This document shows positions 1 through 10,689 of a stretch of DNA of 19,959 bases, one piece after another. The stretch spans positions 1 to 19,959 of the forward strand of contig JAAMPI010001095.1 in NCBI GenBank assembly GCA_013054445.1, written 5' to 3'. This DNA comes from Cudoniella acicularis (lineage: Eukaryota > Ascomycota > Leotiomycetes > Helotiales > Helotiaceae). The translations under genes and the position numbers were made by a program. The notes beneath the pieces were generated by a model that searched no databases, had not been told where the DNA came from, and worked only from the letters and a program-made list of their open reading frames with translations. Numbering within the stretch: position 1 is the stretch's first letter; every line of letters begins with the position of its first letter.

Positions 1-958
1 ATTTACGCCTTCATCTTCTACATCTCGCCCAACGACGCCTTATCCCTCAGCACAACACAACACAAATCCTTCTTCTACGCGCCCCCTCGAAGCCTCCTCC
101 AGCTTCGCAGATGGCGCGCCCCTGGGTGGGTTAGGCATGGTGCAGGTTATACGCTATACGGAGTCGCCTGTTGGGCCGTATGATGAGTTGGCAATTATAC
201 CTGGACGGTTTGAAATTCCGGGGGATAAGGGGAAAGGGAAGGGAGGTTTGAGGGTTACGAGGATTTATGTTAGTCAGGAGAGGACTTGTTATAATGGGCG
301 GAGGAGTAAGTTGGTTTCTGTTCTTTACCCTTCCCTCTCCCATCATCACAAACAAATACCGTAAACACTAACACGACCAACTTCGCCACCCTAGATTGGA
401 ATATTCCCAAACACCTCGCGCACTTCACGTTCACAACAACCCCCTCGGGCGAAACCTCAATCGCCGTATACCCCTACGAACCCTCCCCCCACCCCTTCGT
501 CACCCGAATCCCCACCAAACACAAACACAGCCAAACCCCTCTTCAAAGCAACCTACAAATCCATCCCCTACCTCCCCTCCTTCCCCGCCAGCACAAACAT
601 GGCAAAATACATCGGTCTTGATCTTACCGTTGTGCAGCCACCTCTGCCTTCCGGTCAGGGGCTGAACGGCGAACTGGTGGGGACAAAAGAGTGGTGTACG
701 TTTGTGCCTTTTGAGGGGAGTAAGAGGACGAGTTTGGGGTGGTGGGATTTAGGAGTTGATAATGGAAAGGGTGGGGGAGATGGAGAGGGGGAACCGCTTT
801 TGAATGGGGAGGGAGGGGAAGGGGAAGAGAAAGCGTGGCGGTGGCCTGGGATGGGACGGTGGAGGATTGGAGTGAAGATGGAGGATGCGACGATTGGGTT
901 TGGGGGAGGGGGGAATATTAGAGTGTCAATGTGGCTGGGAATATTAATTCTTAATTAA
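1..958 (+). CDS. Fungal ADC-superfamily-like protein, 5'-truncated by window, two apparent frameshifts
   Basis: Conserved fungal protein of the type often described as acetoacetate decarboxylase-like; the family is recalled, not searched, and its substrate is unknown to me. Readable conserved blocks are SPVGPYDELAIIPGRFEIP (from about 164), TRIYVSQERTCYNGRR (before the intron), NWNIPKHLA (397 on), YLPSFP, VQPPLP and, near the end, WPGMGRWRIGVKMEDATI. One intron (306-394) separates two exons. The frame changes at C runs 82-86 and 485-490, each time by one extra C, so bases 1-85 and 395-484 read in one frame while 86-305 and about 485-958 read in the next. If translated literally the protein stops early. 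The stop is TAA 956-958. The first residues lie just outside the window. It converges on the ABC transporter. It may be a pseudogene, or an intact gene with homopolymer errors. A catalytic lysine was not identified. Confidence 0.6.
82..86 (+). other. Frameshift site 1 in a C5 run (ADC-like gene)
   Basis: Upstream the sensible frame reads IYAFIFYIS...FFYAP. Downstream the sensible frame reads LEASSSFADG...LGGLGMVQV. They are offset by one base across the five-C run, so removing one C would be enough to join them. No intron could fit here. Confidence 0.5.
306..394 (+). other. Intron of the ADC-like gene
   Basis: The donor GTAAGT follows AGGA and the acceptor is CTAG. An 89-bp removal joins A to AT, making the Asn of the conserved NWNIPKHLA block directly after CYNGRR. 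The join restores the family motif, which fixes both splice sites. Confidence 0.8.
485..490 (+). other. Frameshift site 2 in a C6 run (ADC-like gene)
   Basis: Exon 2 reads NWNIPKHLAHF...IAVYPYE up to this run. The continuing family-like sequence (KPLFKATYKSIPYLPSFP and on to the C-terminus) is in the frame one base later. Kept unshifted, the frame meets TGA at 619-621. The exact slip site is inferred from the homopolymer. Confidence 0.55.
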
Positions 959-1129
959 TAAATAATTATATGTTGAATTTTAATTGAATTCCGAAGAGGT
1001 ACTTCTGGAATTAATCATGCTGCGCTTGGTATTCTGCACGCCTACGGTCTTCAAGAAACATGATCTTGCTTGCCAATTTTCTCTTTCTTCCAAGGGATTA
1101 AAGTAATACCCCTCACTATATGACTCCGT
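959..1129. other. Convergent intergenic region
   Basis: A short spacer of 171 bp between two genes that face each other. The left end is AT-rich, with AATAAA at 957-962 overlapping the stop of the ADC-like gene; this could serve as its polyadenylation signal. No ORF or RNA gene was seen. Confidence 0.6.
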
Positions 1130-4100
1130 CTAAGAAGTCTTCTTCTTGTCCCTCCCCCAAATCCCTGATCTTGGAATCCAAGTAACAAACAAGATCATAC
1201 TAATATTAAACACAACATACACCCACAAAAACCCGAAATCCCTCCAACGATGCGCCCAATCCATATCCAGATTCGCCAGATACTGGTCTCCACCACTGTA
1301 CCTACAATACTCACAGTCCTTCGTGGAATTGGGGTTATAAATTGCCCCGATGCCGTATCTGAGGAAAGGGCCTGCGAATTGGATGCAGGTTTGTGAGGCG
1401 GGTGGCTGGAAGATGTTCAGTTCGAGGGGCGTACAAGTTACGGTTGTGTTATGGAGGACGGTGGTGAAGAGGCCCCTTGTTTTGTGATGTTAGTTCTGAA
1501 GAAGATGGTTGGAAAGTAGGGAACTGAGAGGAAACATACTCGATGAGCCAGGTGAAGGGGCTAGCGTAATGGACGAAATGCCAGAATTGCACGAGCTGTG
1601 AGAGTGGTTGAAGGACACCGCAGAAAAGAGCCACGAAGACGAAGGACATGGGAATGAGCAGTGTACCGATTTGGGCATTTGGTGCTAGTGCCGCGATTAA
1701 CAGGGCAAATGTCGAAACCCACAGTTCGTACATCATCTGAAAGATTATTAGAAAATAAGATTTTTCGGAAGAAGGCGGTAGTGACGAACAAACATAATCC
1801 ACATGTATGCGGATCTTCCTCTATTACCCTGGAAGTTGTGCGAAAATCCAACGGCAAAAAACCAAGGAATAAAATAGAGTGTTCCAGTGATGAGGTTGGT
1901 GATCATTTCTGTGATGATGAGAGTTATTGCAAAAATAGACCAGTGATACATCTTTGATGGCTCTTCTCGAGACTTGTAGAGATCTCTAACTTGGAAGAAT
2001 CGAGGTTGGATTTGGTTCATGAGAGCTGTTGAGTGGTCAATTGAAGTTCTGGCATGGGGTCACAGAAATCAACTTACGAGCAGAGAGAATGAGAGACGAA
2101 AATGTTGCAAACATCTTGTTTTGGAGTCCTTGTGCCGAGTTCTTTTCTTGAAAATAGGTGAAACCTAAGAAGAGCCCAGCTGCTAGGTTTAAAATGACCT
2201 TTCCGTGTATATAAACTGGGGATCTCCAATAGAATTGGAAGCTCCGTGTTTGCACTAGTTGGTACTGATGGAAGAGGGAGGTTTTCGATATGCTCGAGGA
2301 ATCCTGTTTTGCATCCTTTTCCTTAGATGGTTGCTTTGGTGCACCTAATGAAGCAAGATCTTGCTCAACTACTTTTGCTTCATCAGAATTCTGCCAAATA
2401 TCAGCCCATTCGGTGTTCTCGACTCTATTCACGTTTAGTCAGTAAGCTGAGTACGAAATTCGGACCCAAATCATGGAGCACGTACTGGCTTCCCATCACT
2501 CTTAATATATCTAATTAAAAAATTAGTCTCAACAATCTAACATGGAAGAGATTGCAACTTGCATTCGACTGGATTTGTCTTTACTGGACACTTGATGGCC
2601 CCTTTATCTTCAAAATACTCGAGCACATTTGCGCTATGGGGTCCAATATTTCCAAAATAGGCACAACGGCCTCCCTTTTGCAAAAGCAAGACACGGTCAA
2701 ATTGCTCGAACAGTGACGAACTTGGCTGATGTATCGTGCATAAAATTGCTTGCCCAGAATCTGCAAGTTTTCGAAGACAGAGGATGATAGACCAGGAGGA
2801 CTCTGTGATAGAAGTCAGTGAGTGTATTAAGCAGACATGCTTTTTAGGTTATGATTTAGGCTTGAAGAAGCGATCGAGTATTGGGGTTGTTGAGAGGTTT
2901 TTATTGTGATTCATTCTGATTTTCCGAGGTTCCCAAGCAAAAACTCCTAGATCAAGTCGCGTAAAAGAGGAACTTACGTGAGTCAAGACCACTCGTCGGT
3001 TCATCCAGGAAGATTAGTGAAGGCTTCGCAACGAGTTCAATTCCAACCTAGAAAAAAATTAGATATAAAGTGGATTTGTGTCAGAGGCCACTTACAGTCA
3101 TCCTCTTCCTCTGTTCAAGATTGAGTCCGGAGCCCGGCACTCCAATAACAGCATCTGCATAGTCTTGCATCTCAAGAACTTTAATTATTTCCTCCACGTA
3201 CTCATTTTTCTCCTTGTCGCTAACATCCAGAGGTTGTCGTAATTGAGCAGAAAATCGAAGTGTTTCCCTTACTGTGGATTCACTCATATGCACGTCCTGG
3301 CTTTCGACAAAGCCCGTTTGCTGCTTGAAGTCTTTTCCTAAATTCTTGCCATTGATGAGAATCTCGCCTCTTACCACACCTGTCTCGGTTCTCTGCGCGA
3401 GGACATTGAGTAAGGTCGTCTTGCCAGCACCGGACTCGCCAATTAAAGCTAAATAGTTAGCAGAGGTTTGAATTCTAAAAAAGACGCTCACCAGTCATTG
3501 TTCCGGGCTTAACATAGCCATGTATTCCGGTCAGCAAAGTCTTGGTCCCATCCTTGACATGAATATCATAATCAAGATGATTCCAAGAAAAGCTTTTATC
3601 GCTTCGTTTTAGTCTTGCGAAACCTTGGGAATCTGATAATTCATCAGCGGAAGATGGCGCTACGGCAGGTTGACTCTTCTCGTTTCGTCGGGAACCCCAG
3701 TGTCGAAGCCAGATCAAGACGTCTCCTCGTCCTTTCTCCACTTGTGGTACGAACTCGACAGCAAGACCATAAGCGACCATGAAGAAGACGAAGAAAGCAA
3801 TTAAGATGCCAAAATTTCGCCAGATATGTGAGTGGTAGTAGTCAAACGAGGCTGCGATATAAAGATCGCCAGATACATAAATTGATCCGGGTGTTGATCC
3901 GGTTACTGGGCAAACCTGATTTTGGTGGGAAATATTTTGGTATGCCGGGCCGCTAGGTATTAGTGTCGAGCAGATAACCTCTCGTCCGTGACTGTGAAAT
4001 AGTCAGTCTCTCTTCACATGTGATTGGCATACGTCAAGTCCAACTTACAACTCATTTGCCTTGCTTATGTCAGTATATGTTCTGGTATGTAGGACACGGG

Positions 4101-6577
4101 GAGCGGAAAATACTTACTATTAATGCCTCAAATGAGTAAGAAAGAGGATTGATGTATGTTATCCATTTGAACCATGGATGCATAGAAGTTTTTGGAATAA
4201 CATCTGGGAATCTGGTCAGCATCACATCACCTTTCTTTAGGAACACTATTGAACAGCATACATCCGGTGTAGATGACCAACGGCAGAATCAACACTCCGA
4301 CTATGCTCATTGCGGTTGCTTCATGTTTATTAACTGCTGCAATGAATCGGAATAGAGCGCTCATCATTAAGGTTGTGAAATATGTGAAGAGGAAAAATAT
4401 GAAAAATGTCCCAGGTTCTCTTTTTAAGTTGGCCATGAAATATAAGACCAGGTCAAAGAGTAAAACGCTGACGATTTTCAAGGGCCATAATGAGATTAGA
4501 GAAGAAACGGCATCGATTCCAGGATGATACATGGCGAAACCTTGTTGTTTTTGCTATGTCGAAGATCAGCACAGTTTCGCTTCGCAAGGAAAGGAGTACA
4601 TACCACGATGGGTCTCCGGGCGTACTGAGTTACAACTTCTCCTAAGGTCTGAATGGTATTGAAAAGAATCTATCTTTCTGTTAGATTAGCTCAAAAGCTG
4701 GCGAGGGAGGTGACCTTACACCAAAGAAGATAACTCCTTGTCGACTGAAGAATCCTTGCGTTGTATCCGGGGTATTATAAAATGCGCTTCCTGAAGGCGG
4801 TTAGAATTATTCTACATATTTAGAGTGCTCAAAAAGAGAACAAAGATCGAAGAAAGAAGACGGGAAGTATACCGAACACTAGAGACACGAACGTGGGCGC
4901 GAAGATTGATCCCGCTAAAAAGGCCTTGTCACCTCCAAGCCGCGCAACGGCTCGCTGCAACGTCGCTGAACTAATTTCACCAAGCGTCAGTCATATTCTT
5001 CGTTCTCAAGTACTAATTTTAGATGGTGTTTATGACCAAAGTGGCTCGAATTACGATTCCATTAGGGTCAGTGGAAATGCAATACTGCAAAAAGGTGCAA
5101 AGAGTAATATCAGAAGCGGAATCACTTACAGTTGAGCTCCCCGGCTCAAAATATACCCTTCTTGCATTTCAACTTCTGGCTTATTTGACGCCTTTTTTTG
5201 CTCGTGGGAATCGTTTTGCATTTGGGAGTCGTGGCCAAGGGCAGCGTCTTGCTGGTCAACAATTGCTTTTTCGAGACTCGCCCAGTAAGTGCTCGCTTTC
5301 CAACACTGCACAAAATCATCGACAGATCTAGGGACTCGATCCTGCCATCCCTCTTTTGTCGAGCGAAGGCCCGTTTCAGTAACAGAGATGAAGAATTCGC
5401 TGAGGCTTTGACGCTTAGATCTTTCGAAGCCGAGGGAGGAAAAGTAATCTTCCGCTTCTTCAATCGTGCCGAAGAATATCTGTTGGCCTTCGTGCAAGAT
5501 TGTGACTTTATCGAAAAGACCAACGAGATCGTCACTAGCTTGATACAAAGCGGCCATTGCGATGTTGTTTCCCGTTTTGGAGTATTCGTGGAGTATCTCT
5601 CCAAAACGAACAGAATTTGAAGAATCAAGTCCCTGTGTGCTATTGTCCCAAATTGTAACTCTAGCATGTGTCGACAACTATCTCGCGTCAGTATTGACCC
5701 CGCTCTATAGGATTGAATATACTTACCACTTCCGCCAAAGAAACTCTTTTTCTTTCGCCCCCACTGACACCTGCCACAAAGTCATTTCCAATGAGAGTTG
5801 ACGTTGTATCTTCAAGACCGAAGATCCTCAAGATTGAGTTTGTGACTGATTGGATTTGATTGGATCTTTTGGGTATTTTATGAAGAGTTTTCATCTTCAC
5901 GGCAAATGAGAGCGTTTGCAGGACCGTGAGAAAGGGGAAGTGAACATCTCCTTCAAGTAATTTGTCAGTGAAGTTTTAGTACAAAAAATCATAATCCAAT
6001 ACCACAGATCCCTAATGAGATACATGGCTCAATCACGTGGATGTCTGCTCAAATCGGTTTCCAGCCGGAATTTCGACTTACCTTCCGCATTATAAACAAC
6101 ATCTCCTCTGAACTTCTTCTTAATCGTATCAATTAACAACCCCTCATACGTCACTCTGCCACTCCAACCATGAAAGCTGTCAGTAATACCAGCCAATGTC
6201 TTCAGCAAAGTCGTACAACCACTTCCAGGCCTGCCTAGCACTAGCAGCATCTCTCCTTCATTGACGATGCCATCTATACCATGGAGAATCTCTTTCCAAG
6301 CCGGTTTTTGGTTCGAGAATAGTGGCCTCACTAAATGGAAAGGGCGCAGTGCCATAGTCGTCACGGTGTCTTGATAGATGATGCCAGCGTCACCGCCGGA
6401 TACTTTGACATCTTTGAAAATGGCGCCTCGAGGAGGGCCCTCCTTGGCGATTTCGATGTGATCATGTTGACTGGTTTGGACGAGTTGAAGATATTCTCTG
6501 ACTGCAGCGGTTGTGGCTTGGTCCAGAAGCAACGCCTCGGTATCAGGCTCGCCAGCTTTTTCTTCCGTATCTTTCAT
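1130..6577 (-). CDS. Full-size ABCG/PDR-type ABC efflux transporter (Snq2-like features)
   Basis: Predicted ATP-driven plasma-membrane exporter of hydrophobic compounds, 1401 aa, order NBD1-TMD1-NBD2-TMD2. Exons, transcript order: 6577-6082, 5950-5727, 5677-5130, 4970-4873, 4790-4720, 4669-4604, 4553-4262, 4203-4118, 4059-4049, 3991-3492, 3448-3096, 3047-2978, 2802-2563, 2510-2486, 2424-2078, 2025-1790, 1736-1540, 1475-1130. All phases close. NBD1 has Walker A GRPGSGCT (116-123, Cys for Lys as usual in PDR proteins), signature VSGGERKR (227-234) and [15 protein letters not shown]2 has GESGAGKT (801-808), [23 protein letters not shown] (926-938) and IHQPS. One canonical ATP site should form from NBD2 Walker A with the NBD1 signature. 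TMD1 spans about 436-730, with ANEFHGRE at 628-635; TMD2 lies about 1050-1390. ATG 6577 is the first Met after an in-frame TAA next to 6604, and has G at -3. No disabling change seen. Substrate unknown; Snq2-like grouping rests on recalled motifs. Confidence 0.93.
2486..2510 (-). other. 25-nt micro-exon of the ABC transporter
   Basis: It encodes the end of Tyr, then ILRVMGS and two bases of Gln. It completes the post-NBD2 linker [19 protein letters not shown], matching the NPAEYxLxVxG pattern of PDR proteins. The acceptor is AATTAG and the donor GTACGT. The upstream intron uses a GC donor. Both phases fit. Confidence 0.82.
2511..2562 (-). other. GC-AG intron in the ABC transporter
   Basis: The exon ends ...NPVE plus one base. 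The intron starts GCAAGT and ends AATTAG, 52 bp, with a CTAAT-like branch site upstream of the acceptor. No GT donor nearby preserves the conserved NPVEY block. GC-AG introns are a known minor class, and GCAAGT is the expected strong context. Confidence 0.78.
4049..4059 (-). other. 11-nt micro-exon of the ABC transporter
   Basis: This exon is GCAAATGAGTT, between introns of 58 bp (4060-4117) and 57 bp (3992-4048). It supplies Ala-Asn-Glu and two bases of Phe in the conserved ANEFHGRE motif that ends TMD1 of PDR proteins. The acceptor is CAAG, the donor is GTAAGT, and the phases fit on both sides. Skipping it would remove the motif and shift the frame. Confidence 0.85.
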
Positions 6578-7140
6578 TTCTTCGTAAATGAAATAGAGCG
6601 ACAATTAGCTTCAGAGCATTTTGAATAAGATTCGCATCCTTTATGAATGGATGTGTAGCAATATACGATTTGAAGTGAAATCGTGCAAGAAAACAGCGAT
6701 ACTCCCACGTGACAATCGAGGTGGTGTGATATTGAGACAGCGCTAAATGTGGAATGCAGAGCGGCACACATTTACTGGTCCCAAAGTTGGCATAGACCTG
6801 GCTGAAGAGATCCGTCTCCAAGGTCGCGGAAAATCATCTCATCAGCTCTCATCCGTTACCACCATCATTTATCCCAACAGGCCATAAGATCAGATGAAGT
6901 CGGCGTTCGGCACGGCTGAGTCCCCGATGTTTCGATGCTTCTGCACCTGTGACTTGATGTTTTGTGCAGCATTGTGGTTACTGCAATCGGAAGGCTAAGA
7001 TTTGGGATGGATGGCTTGGGTTTTGATGTGGTGTGAGGTGTAGAAGAGGTTTTAGAAGCGACGGAGTGTCGGAGAGCATCGGGATGCAGAATCGTTGACT
7101 AATCGGTGTATCAAGACCCACTTGTAGGAACATATATGCG
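6578..7140 (-). promoter_or_regulatory. 5' flank and presumed promoter of the ABC transporter
   Basis: No convincing ORF joins the transporter; the frames open here do not connect by splicing to exon 1. A palindromic CACGTG (6706-6711), a bHLH/bZIP-type site, lies 129 bp upstream of the ATG. A second CACGTG (6034-6039) sits in intron 1. CGG triplets near 6901-6920 (CGGCGTTCGGCACGG) could bind Zn2Cys6 factors, but the spacing is not a known pattern. Regulatory roles are inferred only. Confidence 0.35.
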
Positions 7141-7512
7141 TAGGCGCAAATTTTAGCCTTTCGTGGTTGTACAACTCATTAAAAAAAAATATGGACAGGA
7201 GATGCTTGAATCGTGCGCAGGAATATTAAAAAGGTTTGCAAGGTAGCTGAGTGTATAATATACTTAAGATTTTAGTGAGTAACACCTAGAATTTAGGGGA
7301 CTGACCCCTGGAGGTTAGCGAGAGCTGCCCTGTAATCGCGATACTGTGAAGCCAAGTCGTAGGGTATTGACCATTAATTAGGTGGTTTCAACAGCGTGTC
7401 TTAAGGCACTCACTCGTTAAACCAGCACGACTTACAGGCTTTCAACCACTAATGGATAGCGGCCCCTCCACCAAACGTCAACATCTCGACAACACAATTC
7501 TTCACTGATGAA
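7141..7512. other. Gene-free spacer before the RIP tract
   Basis: No ORF of note. It holds an A9 run (7181-7189). Base composition is still normal: 7441-7500 is rich in CpA, so RIP has not reached it. It forms the left shoulder of the degraded island. Confidence 0.6.
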
Positions 7513-7650
7513 CAAATTCTCCCTATGTTACTAATTCTCCCTATGTTACTAATTCTCCCTATGTCACTAATTCTCCCTATATCCCTAATTCTTCCTAAAT
7601 CCTAATTCTATGTCCTAAATTTCTTCCTATATTATAATTCTCCCTATTCT
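7513..7650 (+). repeat. 18-bp minisatellite at the RIP boundary
   Basis: Tandem units CTAATTCTCCCTATGTTA: 7513-7530 (one mismatch, CAA for CTA), 7531-7548 (exact), 7549-7566 (TCA end) and 7567-7584 (ATCC end). They then decay with changing length (CTAATTCTTCCTAAATC, CTAATTCTATGTC and others) to about 7650. The array lies where normal sequence on the left gives way to CpA-depleted sequence on the right. Confidence 0.85.
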
Positions 7651-7980
7651 AGTATTCCCTAATTCGGCGTGTTTTAAGATCTAGAGGATAGCGCTACTTT
7701 CCGGTGTTGTTATATATATTATAAGAGATTAGGTGGTTAAAGTCAAGGTAAAGCTAAGGGGATATTAGGGCGTCGTAAAATTTGTAGGAGGTCTCTTCCT
7801 TACCGATGCTATCTATGTTCTTCTAATCAATATCTTTTACTAATACTTTTTAAGTTTTTTGTTACGATCGTAAGAGGGCGATTACGGGGGAAAGTGCGGC
7901 CTATTAGATAGGGAAGTGGCGTCGTTAGGCTATACTACTTTTCCCTGGTCTTAAAGTGCGATATATAACAAACTTCTTTA

Positions 7981-9850
7981 AGAATGGTTTTTATCTATAA
8001 TGTTATAGTAGGGACTTGTCTACGAGAAGCGTCTAAATTGCTATTTCTAGATAGAGAAGTCTGTATTTTGACTACGGCTAAAGTATAGTAAATGCTTCTA
8101 ATATCTAACGTTCTAAAAAGCTATAATCCGTATCTTGATTTAGGTATTCTAAAATTACCCCTTAAGATAATAGCTATTTTTAGAAGTTAGTAGGGGTAGG
8201 GTCGCTTTTTTTATTTCGCTAGGAGGTCCCTTATAAGAGACGCGAGTCTACTGTCTACTGTCGTAAGGCATTACCTTCCTTTCTCTTTAACAACCTCTAG
8301 AATATAGGAAGACGGTTTCGATACCCCTTTTTAGACGGCTATAAACCTAGATCGTAAAGATCTCTTTTTAATATAGAAGAGTATCACGTATGCTCTTATC
8401 TCTACTAGACACGTTATAGAGCTATACTAGGAACTAGACCACGCTAGCCGGACTGGTCGTAAAGATCTAAGCTCTAGCGGTTAATAGGCAGTTGAATCGT
8501 GCCGCGATCCTGCTCTACTTACAAACGAATCACTATAGACAGCTACTAATAGTATAGAGAATAACAGATCGGCGTGCGGCTACGATGACGAAGAGTCTAT
8601 TGATAGAGATACGGTAATGTTAAGCCCGGGCGAGAGCGACATCGACGACGACGATCTCTGCGACGTATCACCTAACCTTATCGCTAAGGCCGTAGATCTA
8701 TCACACCACCACGGTCCGCTGCTAAGCTTCGAGGATATACTCGCCTAAGAGGAGTCGCTACTCCCGGACGACGGGCTAGACGACGTCGCTCCTTTAATTG
8801 GCAAGAGCTTAACGACTAAAGCGCCCTGCCCTCGTATGTACACGCCAGCTCTAATTATATTACTATTACTTTCCGACTCGGACTAAGAACAATAGTTAAA
8901 TAAAGGGCCAAGTTTGTATATCCCTATAAGTCAGTACGACTTGGCTGATATAGACGGGTAAGACGGTCTCGTCGAATAGAAAGAAACAATACCTCCGCGA
9001 TTAACGTCGTCGCTACGGAAGCTAGCACGTTCGATAGAGACTAGGAGGCTCCGGTTGAGCGATAAGAAGGACCTGACGCCTTCTAAGATAAGTGTCGTCG
9101 CTTAGCGTCTGATTAAGAATGATTCCGTTATTTACTTTCTTAATAACTGTCGATTGATTTACGAGAGCTTGATACTATCGATCGTTTAGTAGTCTTTAGT
9201 TTATAATAATAGTATTAAGGAATCTGTTATTGTCGCTTTCGATATAGTATAGAACTTAGTAAATAGGAAACATATTTATCGTCTTTTATTACGGTTTGTA
9301 TATATTTATTTAGTCCGGGTAGTTGATATCTATAAGGCAGCGGCAGCTAAGGACCGAGTTGAAGGTCAGGTTAGTCGGGGGGTCGGGCAACGTGATATTA
9401 CCGTTACTATTAATATGTACCTCGTAGCTAAGAAGGATTCTAAAGTAGGGCTTTCTAGAACGAAGCTATTAGATTACTGCCGTCGAGGCAAGCGATAGTC
9501 CTTCCTCGCTAGACTATCTCCTATTTTAGTATTTGTATTCTCGCGCGCCGCGGACACGATCGTGTACGTACTCCCCTACTCCTCCCTATACCACCTTGTC
9601 GAGACTCACTACCTTATAGGCAGAACAATTCTAAGACGGACCCGACTATTTAGGCGCTTGCGGCTTAGATCTGGCACGATCATCTCGAGCTTGTTCGTGT
9701 CTTGGTCGAAGTTGGCCAGTATATAGGCTTAGCTCCCTCTAGTATAGTGCGAGGAATGCCTTAAATAGAGGATGTTATCGCAAGGACAAATAAAGCCTTT
9801 AGTCCGGTATTATATACTATCTCTTAAGATTCTTTGAATATAGCTAGGTG
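7981..9850 (+). pseudogene. Acidic unknown-protein fossil, nonsense-riddled
   Basis: One + strand frame (codons starting at 7981, 8041, 8521 and so on) reads for about 540 codons to 9600 with about 22 stops, all TAA or TAG. An acidic segment (8584-8750) includes DDEESIDRDT and GESDIDDDD. A cleaner part (9262-9600) has one stop in about 113 codons and contains RGKR*SFLARLSPILVFVFS. Around 9600 the sense moves to another frame, read to about 9850 with the block WHDHLELVRVLVEVG, implying a small indel. Function not recognised. The 5' end is arbitrary. Stop density alone is close to chance; the protein-like composition and the clean segments are the support. Confidence 0.35.
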
Positions 9851-10620
9851 GAGCGAGTAAACTACGGAGGAAGACTCTTTGTAGCGAAGAGAGGATATCC
9901 CGAAATAGAGTGGCCCGAGTCTTGCTATCATTTTTTATCACTTGTAATTTCCGTATTTTAATAGAACATATAGGAACAACTCCTTATATTCTTATATAAA
10001 GTTCAAATCTGTTTTACTATTTGCTATAGAGATCGTAAGAAAGGACACCGGCATCACCTCCTATAACCCTTTCTTGAATTTCTAATAGCCTACTCGGTAT
10101 ATTTGATTCGATATAGATAGTATATCTGTAGTTAAAATATGGTACGTCTGTATTGAAGCCGGATAGGCTTAACGGATGGCGACGGAGAAGGTTCCTTAGC
10201 AAAGGGGGACTTTTACGAATAATGCTATAAGCCTCTCTAGTCGCTTATCCTGCCTAATAATTTAGAAGCTCTTACTAAGTAGTATCGAATGTTTAACTCG
10301 GTTAAACATTAAAAGATACTAAGTAACGCGCGAGTAAAAATCCCGAAGTTGCGTCTACGATAACGACTAGAAGTAGGTTAAAAAGGGAATGCTATAAATT
10401 CTTAGAGTGGTTAGCCTAAAGATAAACGATTGCTAAGGATTAATTATTCTTATACGAGATCCGTTATATAGGCCCGAGCTCGGGTCCTCCCGGTAACCGA
10501 AGTAGGGCCAGCCTCGTTATTAAGCCTAATCCGCGAGGCTAAGATGAATGATATGTTAGCACACTAACTGATAGTTCCGGCGTCTTTTAGATTCTGTGAT
10601 TATAGACGCTTATATAAATG
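9851..10620. other. Unassigned RIP-degraded sequence
   Basis: Dense TAA/TAG in all frames inspected. A 61-codon minus-strand ORF at 10017-10202 shows no recognisable motif and is probably chance. No RNA gene was seen. Confidence 0.5.
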
Positions 10621-10686
10621 CTTGAACTAGAGTGTGGCCTGAACTAGAGGTGGCCTGAACTAGGAGGGGCCTAAACTAGACGACAC
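10621..10686 (+). repeat. 16-17 bp tandem repeat, four units
   Basis: Units: CTTGAACTAGAGTGTGG (10621-10637), CCTGAACTAGAGGTGG (10638-10653), CCTGAACTAGGAGGGG (10654-10669) and CCTAAACTAGACGACAC (10670-10686). A fifth related copy, CCTGAATTAGACGTAGG, lies detached at 10795-10811. Function unknown. Confidence 0.75.
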
Positions 10687-10689
10687 CTA

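Noticed and set aside
1661..1957. Plus-strand ORF, and similar plus-strand ORFs at 3274-3456, 4273-4527, 5023-5331, 5198-5620 and 6335-6628
   Set aside because: All lie antisense to exons of the ABC transporter, whose conserved motifs fix the coding strand.
4227..4262. Read-through C-terminus [11 protein letters not shown] after TMD1
   Set aside because: It lies in intron 7; splicing at GTATGC and CCCAG gives [15 protein letters not shown], the conserved PDR sequence.
6543..6821. 92-codon minus-strand ORF upstream of the transporter start
   Set aside because: It overlaps exon 1 in another frame, has no PDR N-terminal features, and no splice pair links it in phase to exon 1.
6706..6920. Pleiotropic drug response element (TCCGYGGA type) in the transporter promoter
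   Set aside because: Only partial matches such as TCGCGGA were seen; no full element.
10017..10202. 61-codon minus-strand ORF
   Set aside because: No motif, no extension in frame and no paralogue in the window; one such ORF is expected by chance in 12 kb.
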